Origin: Oscillospiraceae bacterium
GTDB lineage: Bacteria; Bacillota; Clostridia; Oscillospirales; JAAYXM01
Length of the DNA stretch: 64,000 nucleotides
NCBI GenBank assembly: GCA_017421025.1
Contig: JAFQME010000008.1
Span: 45,954-109,953, forward strand
Reading direction: 5' to 3'
Shown: one piece after another, positions 37,446 to 45,623 of the stretch
Layout of the letters: every line of letters starts with the position of its first letter
Numbering within the stretch: position 1 is the first letter of the stretch
Made by a program: the position numbers and the translations under genes
The notes under the pieces: model-generated
Database searches by the model: none
The model's input: the letters and a program-made list of their open reading frames with translations, nothing else
What the model was told of the DNA's origin: nothing

Positions 37446-38714
37446 TTAGAACAGAATCCGCAGCACGAATTGATCGTCTTGTGTTTTGAATTCATAAAAT
37501 GCATCGTACTTCTCACAAAACGCAACAATCGAGCGTGTGCCGAAACCGTGACCTGCCGCTTCGGTCACAGGCACACCGTCAGCGTCAAATTTCACCGCAG
37601 CACCAATGGTGTTTTTCACTTCCAGCATAAACTGCGGGGATGCAATCGACTTGATTTCAATGTGTCGGAGACCTTCCTCCACCGAGTCCTGTGCATGAAT
37701 GGCGTTTTCGATTGCGTTTGCCAGAGCGGTCGCAAGCTCCACCTCATTCACCGGCAATGGGTCGGGGAAGTACAGTGCGGTGGTAACCGAAATCCCGGCA
37801 AGCTCCGCCTTGTGTAAGTAGGAGGAAAAGACCGCATCCAGGACCGCATTTTCACAGTACTTTTTCATTTTGGTCTCATCCAGCATCTCATTGTATTTGG
37901 AAACCGTGGTGAGAAGCTCGTCGTATTTCTTCATCTCCACCAAGCGGCAAATGGTTTGGAGTTTGTGACGAAAATCGTGCCGCTCTTTGGAAAAGAGTGC
38001 GTTGGAGTCCGAGTATTCCTGAATTCGGCTTTGCACGGTGGCAACCTGCACCTTGAGCAGATTTTCCTGCTCCTTGCTCTCAAATGCGCTTTGCTGATGG
38101 CGCAGGGTGTTGAAAATATTGAGGTAGGAAATCGGCATCAAGACGAGCAGAATCAGGAAAACCGACATATGTTCCGGGTGTGCGGAACTTCCCGAATGGA
38201 AGTTGAGTGCGAGGGTGATCGCAATGTAAAACAACACCCCGGTCAGCGCAAAAATCCACCAACCCTTTTGTACCTCGTTTTGGACTTTGCGGTATATGGT
38301 CTTAAACCGGGCATACACCAACCACTCAATCAGCGGATAGGCAACCAGCCGGGACAGAAACAAAAACCAGTCCCCGGGGATGTAGCGGTCAATGATATTG
38401 GTGATGTAAATCAACTCTAACACCAAGGTATCCACCATGCAAAACGTGAATACAAACCGTCCGCCTCGGTACTTTGCCAAAAACCAAAAGAACACAAAAC
38501 TCGGCAGGCTCAGGGTAATCAGCATCAGTTTCATGTACCGATCAGCGCCAATCAAGAGAAACAAGACAAAATTCAACGCAATGAGCGGGAGAATGAACGA
38601 TGCGGTGAGACGGAGCAGCTTGCGCTTGGGAAAGCGAGATTCAAAGAGCAGCAAAAACAGCACCAACGTGTGGACGAGGGACCAGATAATGGAAAAATCT
38701 TTCAGAAAGGTCAT
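37446..38714 (-). CDS. GHKL-type sensor histidine kinase, AgrC-like
   Basis: A 422-residue protein. Residues 1-200 hold about six membrane spans. The phosphoacceptor region is ERHDFRHKLQTICRLVEMKKY, and the ATPase domain has ATALANAIENAIHAQDS (N-box) and a C-terminal GHGFGTRSIVAFCEKY (G-box). The layout is that of AgrC/ComD peptide-sensing kinases (HPK10 family, GHKL ATPase). Its start overlaps the stop codon of the response regulator (ATGA), so they form a two-gene operon. No AgrB or precursor-peptide gene is seen close by, so the signal is unknown. Confidence 0.9.
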   Translation of the reverse strand: MTFLKDFSIIWSLVHTLVLFLLLFESRFPKRKLLRLTASFILPLIALNFVLFLLIGADRYMKLMLITLSLPSFVFFWFLAKYRGGRFVFTFCMVDTLVLELIYITNIIDRYIPGDWFLFLSRLVAYPLIEWLVYARFKTIYRKVQNEVQKGWWIFALTGVLFYIAITLALNFHSGSSAHPEHMSVFLILLVLMPISYLNIFNTLRHQQSAFESKEQENLLKVQVATVQSRIQEYSDSNALFSKERHDFRHKLQTICRLVEMKKYDELLTTVSKYNEMLDETKMKKYCENAVLDAVFSSYLHKAELAGISVTTALYFPDPLPVNEVELATALANAIENAIHAQDSVEEGLRHIEIKSIASPQFMLEVKNTIGAAVKFDADGVPVTEAAGHGFGTRSIVAFCEKYDAFYEFKTQDDQFVLRILF

Positions 38715-39448
38715 CTGATTTTCACCTCATCCAAACAAAATTCGCACCACTTCGAGCGCACTTCACGGAGATTCTTTTTGCTCAGCGACAGGGTAGTGCC
38801 GCCTTTGAAGGTAATCAACTCGGAATCAATCTCAGAAATGTTTGCGAGGTTGAGCACCAAACTCGCCCCGAAACGGAAAAACCGAGGATCCTCACGCAAC
38901 GCATCGGTCGCCTCCGCAAAGGAGGAGCGCACCTGCGTGCTTTCCAGTTTCTTTCCGTTTGACAAATAAAATTCAATGATGCGGCGGTTGAGCGAAGCGT
39001 AGAGGATGCTGTCTAAGCCCACCTTCACCGTGCTGGCTTTGGTTTTTACCAAAATACTCTTGGAACGCTTTTCCAAAATCTCGCAGACCGCAGCGTCCAC
39101 ACATTCGAAAAACCGCTTGTTGTCAATGGGTTTGAGGAGATAGTCAAACGCCTTTACCTGATAGGAGTGCAGGGCGAATTCATCACTGGAGGTCAGATAA
39201 ATAATCTTCCCGTCGCACCCAATCTCACGGAGTTGTTTTCCAAGTGCGATCCCGTCAACCTCGGGCATGACCACGTCTAAAATATAAAGATCAAATCCGC
39301 CGTGCTTGCTCACTGCCTCCAAAAGATCCTCGGCATGAGAAAACACCTCGGTGCTGATTGCATTACCGGAACGGGCAATGTATTCCTCCGTGGCAGACAG
39401 TGCTTCCGCCCTGAAAAAATCATCGTCATCGCAAATTGCAATCCTCAT
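38711..39448 (-). CDS. LytTR response regulator, AgrA-like
   Basis: A 245-residue regulator. The receiver domain has the acidic pocket ICDDDDFF and the phosphorylated Asp58 (LYILDVVMPEVDG), plus the later KAFDYLLKPI lysine motif. A LytTR DNA-binding domain covers about 140-240 (VLVKTKASTVKVG-like start, FRFGASLVLNLANI). ATG at 39448 follows GAGGTGAAAA; upstream in-frame codons lie in the promoter region. It is the first gene of the pair, with the kinase overlapping by 4 bp. Confidence 0.92.
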   Translation of the reverse strand: MRIAICDDDDFFRAEALSATEEYIARSGNAISTEVFSHAEDLLEAVSKHGGFDLYILDVVMPEVDGIALGKQLREIGCDGKIIYLTSSDEFALHSYQVKAFDYLLKPIDNKRFFECVDAAVCEILEKRSKSILVKTKASTVKVGLDSILYASLNRRIIEFYLSNGKKLESTQVRSSFAEATDALREDPRFFRFGASLVLNLANISEIDSELITFKGGTTLSLSKKNLREVRSKWCEFCLDEVKIR

Positions 39449-39568
39449 GGTTTTCACCTCTTTCTGTGTTTCATTAAACCATGTTTTCGGGAAATTTTCA
39501 AGGCGAAGAATCAAAATATACTCAAAAATGGTCGAATTTGTCGCAAGACGGTTTTGCGGCATTTTTTA

Positions 39569-39577
39569 TGTTATACT
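39569..39577 (+). promoter_or_regulatory. Extended -10 promoter of the membrane protein at 39606
   Basis: TGT then TATACT (39572-39577). No good -35 at 17 bp. The minus-strand regulator starts from the same 157-bp gap. Confidence 0.45.
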
Positions 39578-39605
39578 CAAATCATCAAACGAAAGGAAGT
39601 GCCAA

Positions 39606-40871
39606 ATGAAAGCGGTAATGAGGTTTGGAGCGGTGTTTGCCGCCACACTCACCCTGTTGTGGCTGCTGCTGTTTTTGACAGCCAAACTCCCCAATGAAGC
39701 ACTCCGCCAAAACTACGAAAAAAGCGTTTGGCACTATGCAGACCAAGCGGTATATGAATCCCAAAACGGCGGCAAACTGAATGCGATCAAAGACAATTAC
39801 GCCGATGCAATCTGGTTGAATGTTGCGTGGCACATGGGGCAGGGCGGCTCGCTCGTCACCCATTACTACAACGGCGAAACCCTCGGCGAAAACGCAGGGC
39901 TTTACCGCTCGGTTTTTGAAAATGCCGCACCCAATACCGATTACACACGCTATTGGCACGGTACCGCTCTCTTCATCCGCCTGCTGCATTTGTTCACCGA
40001 TGTGCAGGGCATCAAAACGATCGGGTTTTTGACATTCCTCCTGCTTGCGGGTTTCACCCTCGTCCTGCTTGGAAGACGTCATTTGGATTTGGCGGTGCTT
40101 CTGACGCTCTCGCTCTGTGCGGTGCAGATTTGGAACATCCGCCTCAGCATGGAATACCAACCCGCATTCCTGGTTGCCTTCCTGCTGCTCCCCGCAGCCT
40201 TGCTCCTGGAGCGGCGAGGGGACATCTGGCTGGAGCTGTTAAGCGTGATCGGCGGTGTTTCGGTCGCATTCTTCGATTTCCTCACTACCGAAACCGTCAC
40301 GCTCTTACTCCCGCTTGCCGTGGTGATAGCGGTCCGTGGCAAAGAAGAACGGCTCGGCACTCGGAAAGAAACGCTTTTCTTACTTGTCAGGTGCGGCATC
40401 CTTTGGCTCGTATCCTATGGCGGGACGTTTCTGGTCAAGTGGGCTGCGGTCAGCCTGCTCGCCCGTGAAAACGCAATCGCCTCCGCAGTTGATTTCGCAA
40501 GTGTCCGGATGCTGGGCGGCACCGCAGACGACCCCTACAACAGCCCGGCACACTTCTTCTCCTGTATTTTGGCAAACCTCACCGTTCTGTTCGGCGGCAC
40601 CGCCCGTGTCCAGGTCGGACGTGTGGTGCTGGGGCTTTCGCTCACAACAGTGGTACTGCTCTCGGTTTGGTATCTGTTTAGAAAGAAAGAACCGTCTCCC
40701 GCTTTGGTCCCGTTGTTGGGGCTCGGAAGTTTGGTGTTTTTACGATTCCTTGTGTTAAACAATCACTCATACGTCCATGAGTTTTTCGTCTACCGTGCCT
40801 TGGTCAGTACCATCTTTTCGGTGCTTGGCGCAGTGTGGCTGAGTCTCAAACGGAACAGGAGGCGATTGTGA
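39606..40871 (+). CDS. Multi-spanning membrane protein, possible GT-C type glycosyltransferase
   Basis: A 421-residue protein with a first span at about 8-25, a large extracytoplasmic loop of about 110 residues (NYADAIWLNVAWHMGQGG, TRYWHGTALFIRLLH), and then eight or nine more spans. The layout of a large first loop and many spans resembles GT-C glycosyltransferases, which take sugars from polyprenyl-phosphate, but no firm family motif is seen. The GT2-type glycosyltransferase directly downstream could make the sugar-lipid donor; the stop and start codons overlap (TGATG). ATG at 39606 follows AAAGGAAG. Function inferred from context. Confidence 0.72.
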   Translation: MKAVMRFGAVFAATLTLLWLLLFLTAKLPNEALRQNYEKSVWHYADQAVYESQNGGKLNAIKDNYADAIWLNVAWHMGQGGSLVTHYYNGETLGENAGLYRSVFENAAPNTDYTRYWHGTALFIRLLHLFTDVQGIKTIGFLTFLLLAGFTLVLLGRRHLDLAVLLTLSLCAVQIWNIRLSMEYQPAFLVAFLLLPAALLLERRGDIWLELLSVIGGVSVAFFDFLTTETVTLLLPLAVVIAVRGKEERLGTRKETLFLLVRCGILWLVSYGGTFLVKWAAVSLLARENAIASAVDFASVRMLGGTADDPYNSPAHFFSCILANLTVLFGGTARVQVGRVVLGLSLTTVVLLSVWYLFRKKEPSPALVPLLGLGSLVFLRFLVLNNHSYVHEFFVYRALVSTIFSVLGAVWLSLKRNRRRL

Positions 40872-41581
40872 TGGAAGTGACCTTCTTATTGCCTTGTTTA
40901 GATGAAGCGGAGAGCATCGGCTTCTGCATCGACGAAATCAAGGCCGCCATTGACCGCCTGGGTCTTTCCGCTGAAATCTTGGTTGCGGACAACGGCTCTG
41001 CCGACCGCTCACGGGAAATCGCCCTTCAAAACGGCGCCCGAGTGGTGGAACTCTCCGATCGTGGCTACGGCAACGCTCTCAAAGGCGGCATCCAAGCCGC
41101 AAAAGGGAAGTACGTCATCATGGGCGACTGTGACGGCAGTTACGACTTCTCCCACCCCGAGCGATTCTTACAAGCCCTGCGCAGCGGTGCCGCCCTGGTT
41201 GTGGGCGACCGATTCGCAGGCGGGATCGCACCCGGCGCAATGCCGCTTTCTCACCGCATCGGAGTCCCGCTCCTTTCCGCATTGGCACGCTGGCGGTTTC
41301 ATACCACCGTCCGTGATTTCCATTGTGGCTTGCGTGGGTTTGAACGGGAAGCCGCACTCAACCTCGCCCTGCAATCTCCCGGCATGGAGTTTGCAACCGA
41401 ACTCATTGCCAAATTCGCCCAAAGCGGAGCATCCATCGCACAAGTCCCCACTCCGCTTCGGTGTGACAAGCGTCTTGGCAAGTCCCATCTTCGCACATTC
41501 CGAGACGGTTTCAGACATCTCGGCTATATCATGAAAAACGGAGGATCAAAACATGAAACAAAGAATCAAAGGTCTGGTTAG
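40871..41581 (+). CDS. GT2 family glycosyltransferase (polyprenyl-phosphate sugar transferase-like)
   Basis: A 236-residue GT-A fold protein. It opens MEVTFLLPCLDEAESIGFCI, has ILVADNGSADRS, the nucleotide-binding MGDCDGSYDF (D-x-D type) and VVGDRFAGG, and HCGLRGF later, as in the DPM1/GtrB group that joins a sugar to polyprenyl phosphate. It ends without the usual C-terminal membrane helices, so it is a soluble or loosely membrane-bound form. The start ATG at 40871 overlaps the stop codon of the membrane protein gene, and AGGAGG sits 9 bases upstream. The SLH protein gene overlaps its 3' end by 29 bp, so it is in an operon with a surface protein it may help to glycosylate (inference). Confidence 0.87.
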   Translation: MEVTFLLPCLDEAESIGFCIDEIKAAIDRLGLSAEILVADNGSADRSREIALQNGARVVELSDRGYGNALKGGIQAAKGKYVIMGDCDGSYDFSHPERFLQALRSGAALVVGDRFAGGIAPGAMPLSHRIGVPLLSALARWRFHTTVRDFHCGLRGFEREAALNLALQSPGMEFATELIAKFAQSGASIAQVPTPLRCDKRLGKSHLRTFRDGFRHLGYIMKNGGSKHETKNQRSG

Positions 41582-43718
41582 CTTATGGCTTGCAGTGCTC
41601 CTGCTGGTCGGAAACGTTGCGTCAGCCGCATCGGGTGTGCTCGCAGAATACGTCCGTTACTACGACGGCGAGGAAACACTCGAGGTCGGGACCTACCTCT
41701 ATGAAGGCTACACCGAACTCAGCGATGTGGAATACGGCGACGATGCCGCAACTCTTGCGGAGCAGTTGGGATCCCATCTGGAAATCCCGGACGGAATGGA
41801 ACACACAGGCTGGAATTTCTGGCTGATGAACGATTGCGGCGCAATCATTTCCGGTCCGGAAGAAAAGGCAACGGACGCAACCCTTGCCGAAAGCGATGCG
41901 TCGGCACTTTCTTATTCGGTCCGCCTGCTGATTACTCCGCTCTTTGCGGCAAAAACCTACACCGTCACCTGGAACAACCATGACGGAAACGAACTGGAAG
42001 TGGACCACGACGTGGCATACGGCGCAACTCCGGAATACAACGGCGCAACCCCGGAAAAGGCGGCGGATGACGATTATACCTACACGTTCGACAACTGGTC
42101 GCCGAGCATTACCCCGGTCACAGGGGATGCCACCTACACCGCAGTTTTCACCTCCACCCCAATCGTGCGCCACACGGTAACCTTTGAAACCAACGGCGGA
42201 AGTGCAATCTCGGATGTGCAGGTAAAAGACGGGGAAGTCCTGTCTGTCCCGACCGCCCCGACCAAGTCCGGACACACCTTCAAAGGCTGGTACAAAGATG
42301 CCGGGTTGAGCGCAGAATACGACTTCAGCCTTCCGGTCAACGAGAATTTCACCCTCTATGCAAAGTGGGAGTTGGCGCAGAGCCAGTACACCGTCACCTG
42401 GAATAACCATGACGGAAACGAACTGGAAGTGGACCACGACGTGGCATACGGCGCAACTCCGGAATACAACGGCGCAACCCCGGAAAAGGCGGCGGATGAC
42501 GATTATACCTACACGTTCGACGGCTGGTCGCCGAGCGTTACCCCGGTCACAGGGGATGTCACCTACACCGCAGTTTTCACCTCCACCCCAATCGTGCGCC
42601 ACACGATAACCTTTGAAACCAACGGCGGAAGCGCAATCTCGGATGCGCAGGTGAAAGACGGGGAAGTCCTGTCTGTCCCGACCGCCCCGACCAAGTCCGG
42701 CTATACTTTCAAAGGCTGGTACAAAGATGTCGGGTTGAGCGCAGAGTACGACTTCAGCCTTCCGGTCAACGAGAATTTCACCCTCTATGCAAAGTGGGAA
42801 AAGAAAACAAACTCCGGCGGTGGCGGCGGGGGAGGGATCACCCTTTACGTCGTGCGCTTTGAAACCAACGGCGGAAGCAAAGTCCCCAATGCGGCGGTGG
42901 TCCGTAAGGCAAAACTGACCCGCCCGGCCAATCCGACCAAAGACGGATTCACCTTCGGCGGCTGGTATGCCGACACAGCACTGGAAACCCCGTATGATTT
43001 CAATACTGCGGTCACATCCAACTTCACCCTGTATGCGAAATGGAACTCCGACAGCACCGTGTCGGATCTCCTGAACACTGCAGAACATTCCGCTTATGTG
43101 TTCGGCTATCAGGATCGGACCGTGCGTCCGGAAGACAATATCACCCGTGCAGAGACCGCAGAAATCTTCTTCCGTCTCTTGAACGCTGAGACCCGTGCAA
43201 AGTATCTGAGCGAAGAAAACGGCTTTGCCGATGTTCCTGCATCCGCATGGTACCACCGCTCGGTCTCCACCATGGAAAAACTCGGAATCCTCAAAGGCAG
43301 AACCGACACCGAATTTGTCCCGAATGCATGGATCACCCGTGCGGAATTTGCGGCAATCTGTGCAAGATTTGACGCTTCGAAGTTTGAAGAGACCCAAACC
43401 TTTACCGATATCGAGGGGCATTGGGCAGAAGAAGAAATCCTCGAAGCGGCGGCACACGGCTGGATCTGCGGCTACGAAGACGGCTCGTTCCGTCCGGAAG
43501 CCCCCATCACCCGTGCCGAAGCAATCACCCTCATCAACAGAATGTTGGAACGTACCCCGAAATCCAAAGAATCCCTGCATGTTGATATGGTGACCTGGTT
43601 GGATAACAGCGATGAGGATGCGTGGTATTACCTCGCGATCCAGGAAGCAACCAACGACCACGAATATACCAAAAACGTGGACGGAAGCGAAACATGGAGT
43701 AGAGTCAATCAGAAATGA
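41553..43718 (+). CDS. SLH surface protein with InlB-type beta repeats
   Basis: A 721-residue protein. A signal peptide (1-27) is followed by an unrecognised domain (about 30-130). Then come four or five InlB/Listeria-Bacteroides repeats (VRFETNGGS...P(A/T)KSGYTFKGWYKD...LYAKWE pattern), alternating with YTVTWNNHDGNELEVDH-type domains. A glycine stretch (GGGGGGG) leads into a last InlB repeat and three SLH modules (about 505-715; EHSAYVFGYQDRTVRPED, FADVPASAWYHRSVSTME, FTDIEGHWAEEEILEAA). It should be bound to pyruvylated wall polysaccharide. ATG at 41553 follows CGGAGGA within the GT2 gene. An internal 429-bp unit is nearly duplicated. Confidence 0.92.
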   Translation: MKQRIKGLVSLWLAVLLLVGNVASAASGVLAEYVRYYDGEETLEVGTYLYEGYTELSDVEYGDDAATLAEQLGSHLEIPDGMEHTGWNFWLMNDCGAIISGPEEKATDATLAESDASALSYSVRLLITPLFAAKTYTVTWNNHDGNELEVDHDVAYGATPEYNGATPEKAADDDYTYTFDNWSPSITPVTGDATYTAVFTSTPIVRHTVTFETNGGSAISDVQVKDGEVLSVPTAPTKSGHTFKGWYKDAGLSAEYDFSLPVNENFTLYAKWELAQSQYTVTWNNHDGNELEVDHDVAYGATPEYNGATPEKAADDDYTYTFDGWSPSVTPVTGDVTYTAVFTSTPIVRHTITFETNGGSAISDAQVKDGEVLSVPTAPTKSGYTFKGWYKDVGLSAEYDFSLPVNENFTLYAKWEKKTNSGGGGGGGITLYVVRFETNGGSKVPNAAVVRKAKLTRPANPTKDGFTFGGWYADTALETPYDFNTAVTSNFTLYAKWNSDSTVSDLLNTAEHSAYVFGYQDRTVRPEDNITRAETAEIFFRLLNAETRAKYLSEENGFADVPASAWYHRSVSTMEKLGILKGRTDTEFVPNAWITRAEFAAICARFDASKFEETQTFTDIEGHWAEEEILEAAAHGWICGYEDGSFRPEAPITRAEAITLINRMLERTPKSKESLHVDMVTWLDNSDEDAWYYLAIQEATNDHEYTKNVDGSETWSRVNQK
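41958..42805 (+). repeat. Nearly identical tandem 429-bp duplication inside the InlB/SLH gene
   Basis: The 143-codon unit starting at 41958 is repeated from 42387 with only scattered substitutions, for example a long identical run from TACACCGTCACCTGGAA onward. High identity at DNA level, including silent sites, suggests recent duplication or ongoing recombination. Confidence 0.93.
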
Positions 43719-43728
43719 GGGGTGCGAA

Positions 43729-44076
43729 GTGTTGAGAAAAAAAGAACTCTTAAACCTTCACAAGAATATCCGTGTTGCAATTTGCGGTGATCTCCCCACA
43801 GCCCGCAGGACCCTGCGTGAAATCGGGGTTTCCAAAATCGACCAGTATGACGATGCAATCAACGCTTGCTTCAAACTGCGAAGCGGTGAGACATATCACC
43901 TGATTCTGGTCTATGCCCCGCAGGGCGAGGGCCTGGTGGCTGAAATGCCCTACAAAATCGAATGCGAAGGGGAGTGGAAATCCGTTCCCATCAAACTCCT
44001 AAACGAGCCACCGTGTGAGAGTGCCCTGCTTGAGTTGGAACTCGCAGTCCAAGAAATTGCAAGCAAGCAAAACTAA
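43729..44076 (+). CDS. Small hypothetical protein
   Basis: A 115-residue protein without signal or membrane segment. It has an alpha/beta pattern (NIRVAICGDLPTARRTLREI; HLILVYAPQGEGLV; PIKLLNEPPCESALLELEL) but no family I recognise. The first possible start is GTG at 43729, with GAGGGG about 8 bases upstream; the next codon is TTG. The upstream frame runs into the SLH gene, so an earlier ATG is unlikely. It follows the SLH gene by 10 bp and probably shares its transcript. An element-type hairpin follows its stop. Confidence 0.65.
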   Translation: MLRKKELLNLHKNIRVAICGDLPTARRTLREIGVSKIDQYDDAINACFKLRSGETYHLILVYAPQGEGLVAEMPYKIECEGEWKSVPIKLLNEPPCESALLELELAVQEIASKQN

Positions 44077-44088
44077 TCCAAAAAGAGC

Positions 44089-44195
44089 CGCCGAAAGGCG
44101 TCATCCCTTAGGGAGAAATCGGCTTTGAACCGCCCTTTTCCGCAAATACTGCATCAAAAAGCACCGATATCCGTCAGGATGATCGGTGCTTTTTT
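44089..44195 (+). repeat. Element copy 2 (half element with hairpin)
   Basis: A CGCC-GAAA-GGCG hairpin, then CCCTTAGGGAGAAATCGG at 44106-44123, then a spacer and a terminator-like hairpin at 44156-44195. It matches 8032-8118 in most positions, and the stem differs by paired changes (AGCACCGAT with ATCGGTGCT). The T-run overlaps the stop of the minus-strand P-loop gene. There is no matching right end, so this copy is a half element. Confidence 0.7.
44156..44195. terminator. Terminator-like hairpin of element copy 2
   Basis: AAAAAGCACCGATATCC pairs across GTCA with GGAT-G-ATCGGTGCTTTTT (one bulge). It is in sense with the gene ending at 44076; A- and T-runs on both sides let it also end the convergent gene at 44194. 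Confidence 0.8.
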
Positions 44196-44625
44196 ATCCC
44201 AATTTTACGTAAGACGCCCGCTCTAAATAATCAACAAAATACGGCATTTTGTCGTAGATATCAATCCCGGTCATCACGACAGCAGTCGTCTTTCGGCGGG
44301 AAATGCAGTTGACCAACAAACAAATCTCGGCCAAAGTCGAGGTCTTCCCGGCAAGAAAATCCACATCCTCAATCGCAAGCACCTTGCATCTGCACAGCAG
44401 GGAAGCAAAATCCTCGGTCAGATGCTTTGCGGAACGATGTTTCTTTAAGTACCCGGAAATCTCCCGTGCAAGCGTCTCATAAGATAAAACCAGAATCTCA
44501 TCGGGGCGTTCCCGCTTCTGCTTTTGAAGCGAAAGCGTTTTCCCAAATCCGCTTGGGGCGTCTAAAATCAAGACATCTCCGGGAGTCAGCCTGTCGAGCA
44601 ATTCCTGTATGTTCCTTTGTTCCAT
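44194..44625 (-). CDS. Small P-loop ATPase (DnaA/IstB-like core)
   Basis: A 143-residue protein with the Walker A loop APSGFGKT (about residues 23-30) and a Walker B-like VLAIEDVDFL, in the AAA+ DnaA/Hda/IstB-like style, with a sensor-1-like VVMTGIDIYD. It lacks the DNA-binding C-terminal domain of DnaA. Function unknown; such single-domain ATPases may be loaders or regulators. ATG at 44625 follows GGAGGCG. It lies directly downstream of tRNA-Leu on the same strand but behind that gene's terminator. Its own stop is inside the hairpin of element copy 2. Confidence 0.75.
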   Translation of the reverse strand: MEQRNIQELLDRLTPGDVLILDAPSGFGKTLSLQKQKRERPDEILVLSYETLAREISGYLKKHRSAKHLTEDFASLLCRCKVLAIEDVDFLAGKTSTLAEICLLVNCISRRKTTAVVMTGIDIYDKMPYFVDYLERASYVKLG

Positions 44626-44662
44626 AACGCCTCCTTGTGTCTGTGAAAAATGAAAAAGAAAC

Positions 44663-44696
44663 AAAAAGAGAGAGACCAAACGATCTCTCTCTTTTT
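44663..44696. terminator. Terminator of tRNA-Leu
   Basis: A 13-bp perfect stem of AAAAAGAGAGAGA and its complement, with T-runs on both strands. It starts directly after the tRNA CCA end on the minus strand. Confidence 0.85.
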
Positions 44697-44781
44697 TGGT
44701 GCGAGTGACGAGACTTGAACTCGTACGCCATAAGACACACGCCCCTCAAACGTGCCTGTCTGCCGATTCCAGCACACTCGC
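44697..44781 (-). tRNA. tRNA-Leu (anticodon GAG)
   Basis: An 85-nt gene that includes an encoded CCA. Acceptor stem GCGAGTG/CACTCGC, D-arm CTG/CAG, anticodon stem CACGT/GCGTG around the loop TTGAGGG with anticodon GAG, a long variable arm as in class II tRNAs, and T-arm ACGAG-TTCAAGT-CTCGT. Reads CUC and CUU leucine codons. It stands alone, with its own near-perfect promoter. Confidence 0.97.
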
Positions 44782-44808
44782 AAATCTGTTTTCTAAACAG
44801 CATCATTT

Positions 44809-44837
44809 ATTATAGTCGAAACCGATTCGTTTGTCAA
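44809..44837 (-). promoter_or_regulatory. Promoter of tRNA-Leu
   Basis: On the minus strand TTGACA, a 17-bp spacer and TATAAT: a full consensus sigma-A promoter. It ends 27 bp upstream of the tRNA 5' end. Confidence 0.93.
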
Positions 44838-44859
44838 GCAAAATTTTCAGAAAAAAAGG

Positions 44860-44888
44860 TTGCATTTTTTTTCTTCCTAGCGTACAAT
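44860..44888 (+). promoter_or_regulatory. Promoter of the FMN riboswitch / ribU unit
   Basis: TTGCAT at 44860-44865, 17-bp spacer, TACAAT at 44883-44888. It starts RNA a few bases before the riboswitch. Confidence 0.75.
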
Positions 44889-44903
44889 AAAAATACAATA
44901 GAA

Positions 44904-45017
44904 GTCTTCGGGGCGGGGTGCAATTCCCCACCGGCGGTGAAAGCCCGCGAGCCGCATTTTCTGCGGTTGAATTGGTGAAATTCCAATGCCGACGGTATAG
45001 TCCGGATGAAAGAAGAC
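44904..45017 (+). promoter_or_regulatory. FMN riboswitch (RFN element)
   Basis: The conserved RFN blocks are present in order: closing stem GTCTTC/GAAGAC, CGGGGYGGGGTGCAATTCC-type core near 44910-44928, CACCGGCGGTGA, GAGCC, and GATTGGTGAAATTCC-like/CCGACGGTATAGTCCGGATG in the 3' half. It binds FMN and controls the transport gene downstream by early termination. Confidence 0.97.
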
Positions 45018-45036
45018 GGCAACGTTCCGTTTGTCC

Positions 45037-45072
45037 AACGCCCTTGACGCAGTCTGTCGGGGGCGTTTTTTC
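45037..45072 (+). terminator. Riboswitch-controlled terminator
   Basis: AACGCCC at 45037-45043 pairs with GGGCGTT at 45060-45066, then a T-run. It follows the RFN aptamer by 19 nt and is 27 nt before the ribU start. Confidence 0.9.
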
Positions 45073-45098
45073 GTTCCCAATCGAAAGGAGAACACACA

Positions 45099-45623
45099 AT
45101 GAAACTCAAAAAACTCACCGGTGCCGCAATCCTGAGCGGCCTCTCCATCGCACTGATGTACCTGCTTCGGATTCCCATGCCGGGTGCACCGTTTCTGGAA
45201 TACGATATGGCAGACATCCCGATTTTAATCGGCACCTTTGCCTACGGTCCGCTTGCGGGGTTTGCCATGACCCTGGTGGTCAGCGTCATCCAGGGCGTGA
45301 CGGTAAGTGCTGCGAGCAGTTGGTATGGGATCGTGATGCACGTTCTCGCAACCGGAAGCTTCGTTTTGACTGCGGGCAACCTTTATCAAGGGAATCACAC
45401 CAAAAAGGGTGCAGGCATCGCACTCGCATTCGGCTCGTTGGTGCAGGTAATTGTCATGTTCTTTGCAAACCTGCTCATCACCCCGTTTTATATGGGGATG
45501 GAGGTGCGGGCGGTCCTCTCGTTTATGCCGATCATCATGCTCTTTAACGTGCTGCGTGTCATCATCAACTCGGCGGTCACATTCGTGACCTACAAAGGTG
45601 TCCGTCACGTTTTGCCAAAATAA
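45099..45623 (+). CDS. ribU: Riboflavin ECF transporter S component
   Basis: A 174-residue protein with six hydrophobic spans. The stretch RIPMPGAPFLEYDMADIPILIG is the hallmark of RibU, and FAYGPLAGF follows. The protein binds riboflavin and works with the shared ECF energising module (not in this window). The FMN riboswitch directly upstream confirms the substrate. ATG at 45099 follows AAAGGAG. No clear terminator before the S1-domain gene 66 bp later. Confidence 0.95.
   Translation: MKLKKLTGAAILSGLSIALMYLLRIPMPGAPFLEYDMADIPILIGTFAYGPLAGFAMTLVVSVIQGVTVSAASSWYGIVMHVLATGSFVLTAGNLYQGNHTKKGAGIALAFGSLVQVIVMFFANLLITPFYMGMEVRAVLSFMPIIMLFNVLRVIINSAVTFVTYKGVRHVLPK

Noticed and set aside
41622..43661. 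679-codon open frame opposite the InlB/SLH gene
   Set aside because: A shadow of the repeats on the other strand. It contains the same repeat period and no promoter or ribosome site.
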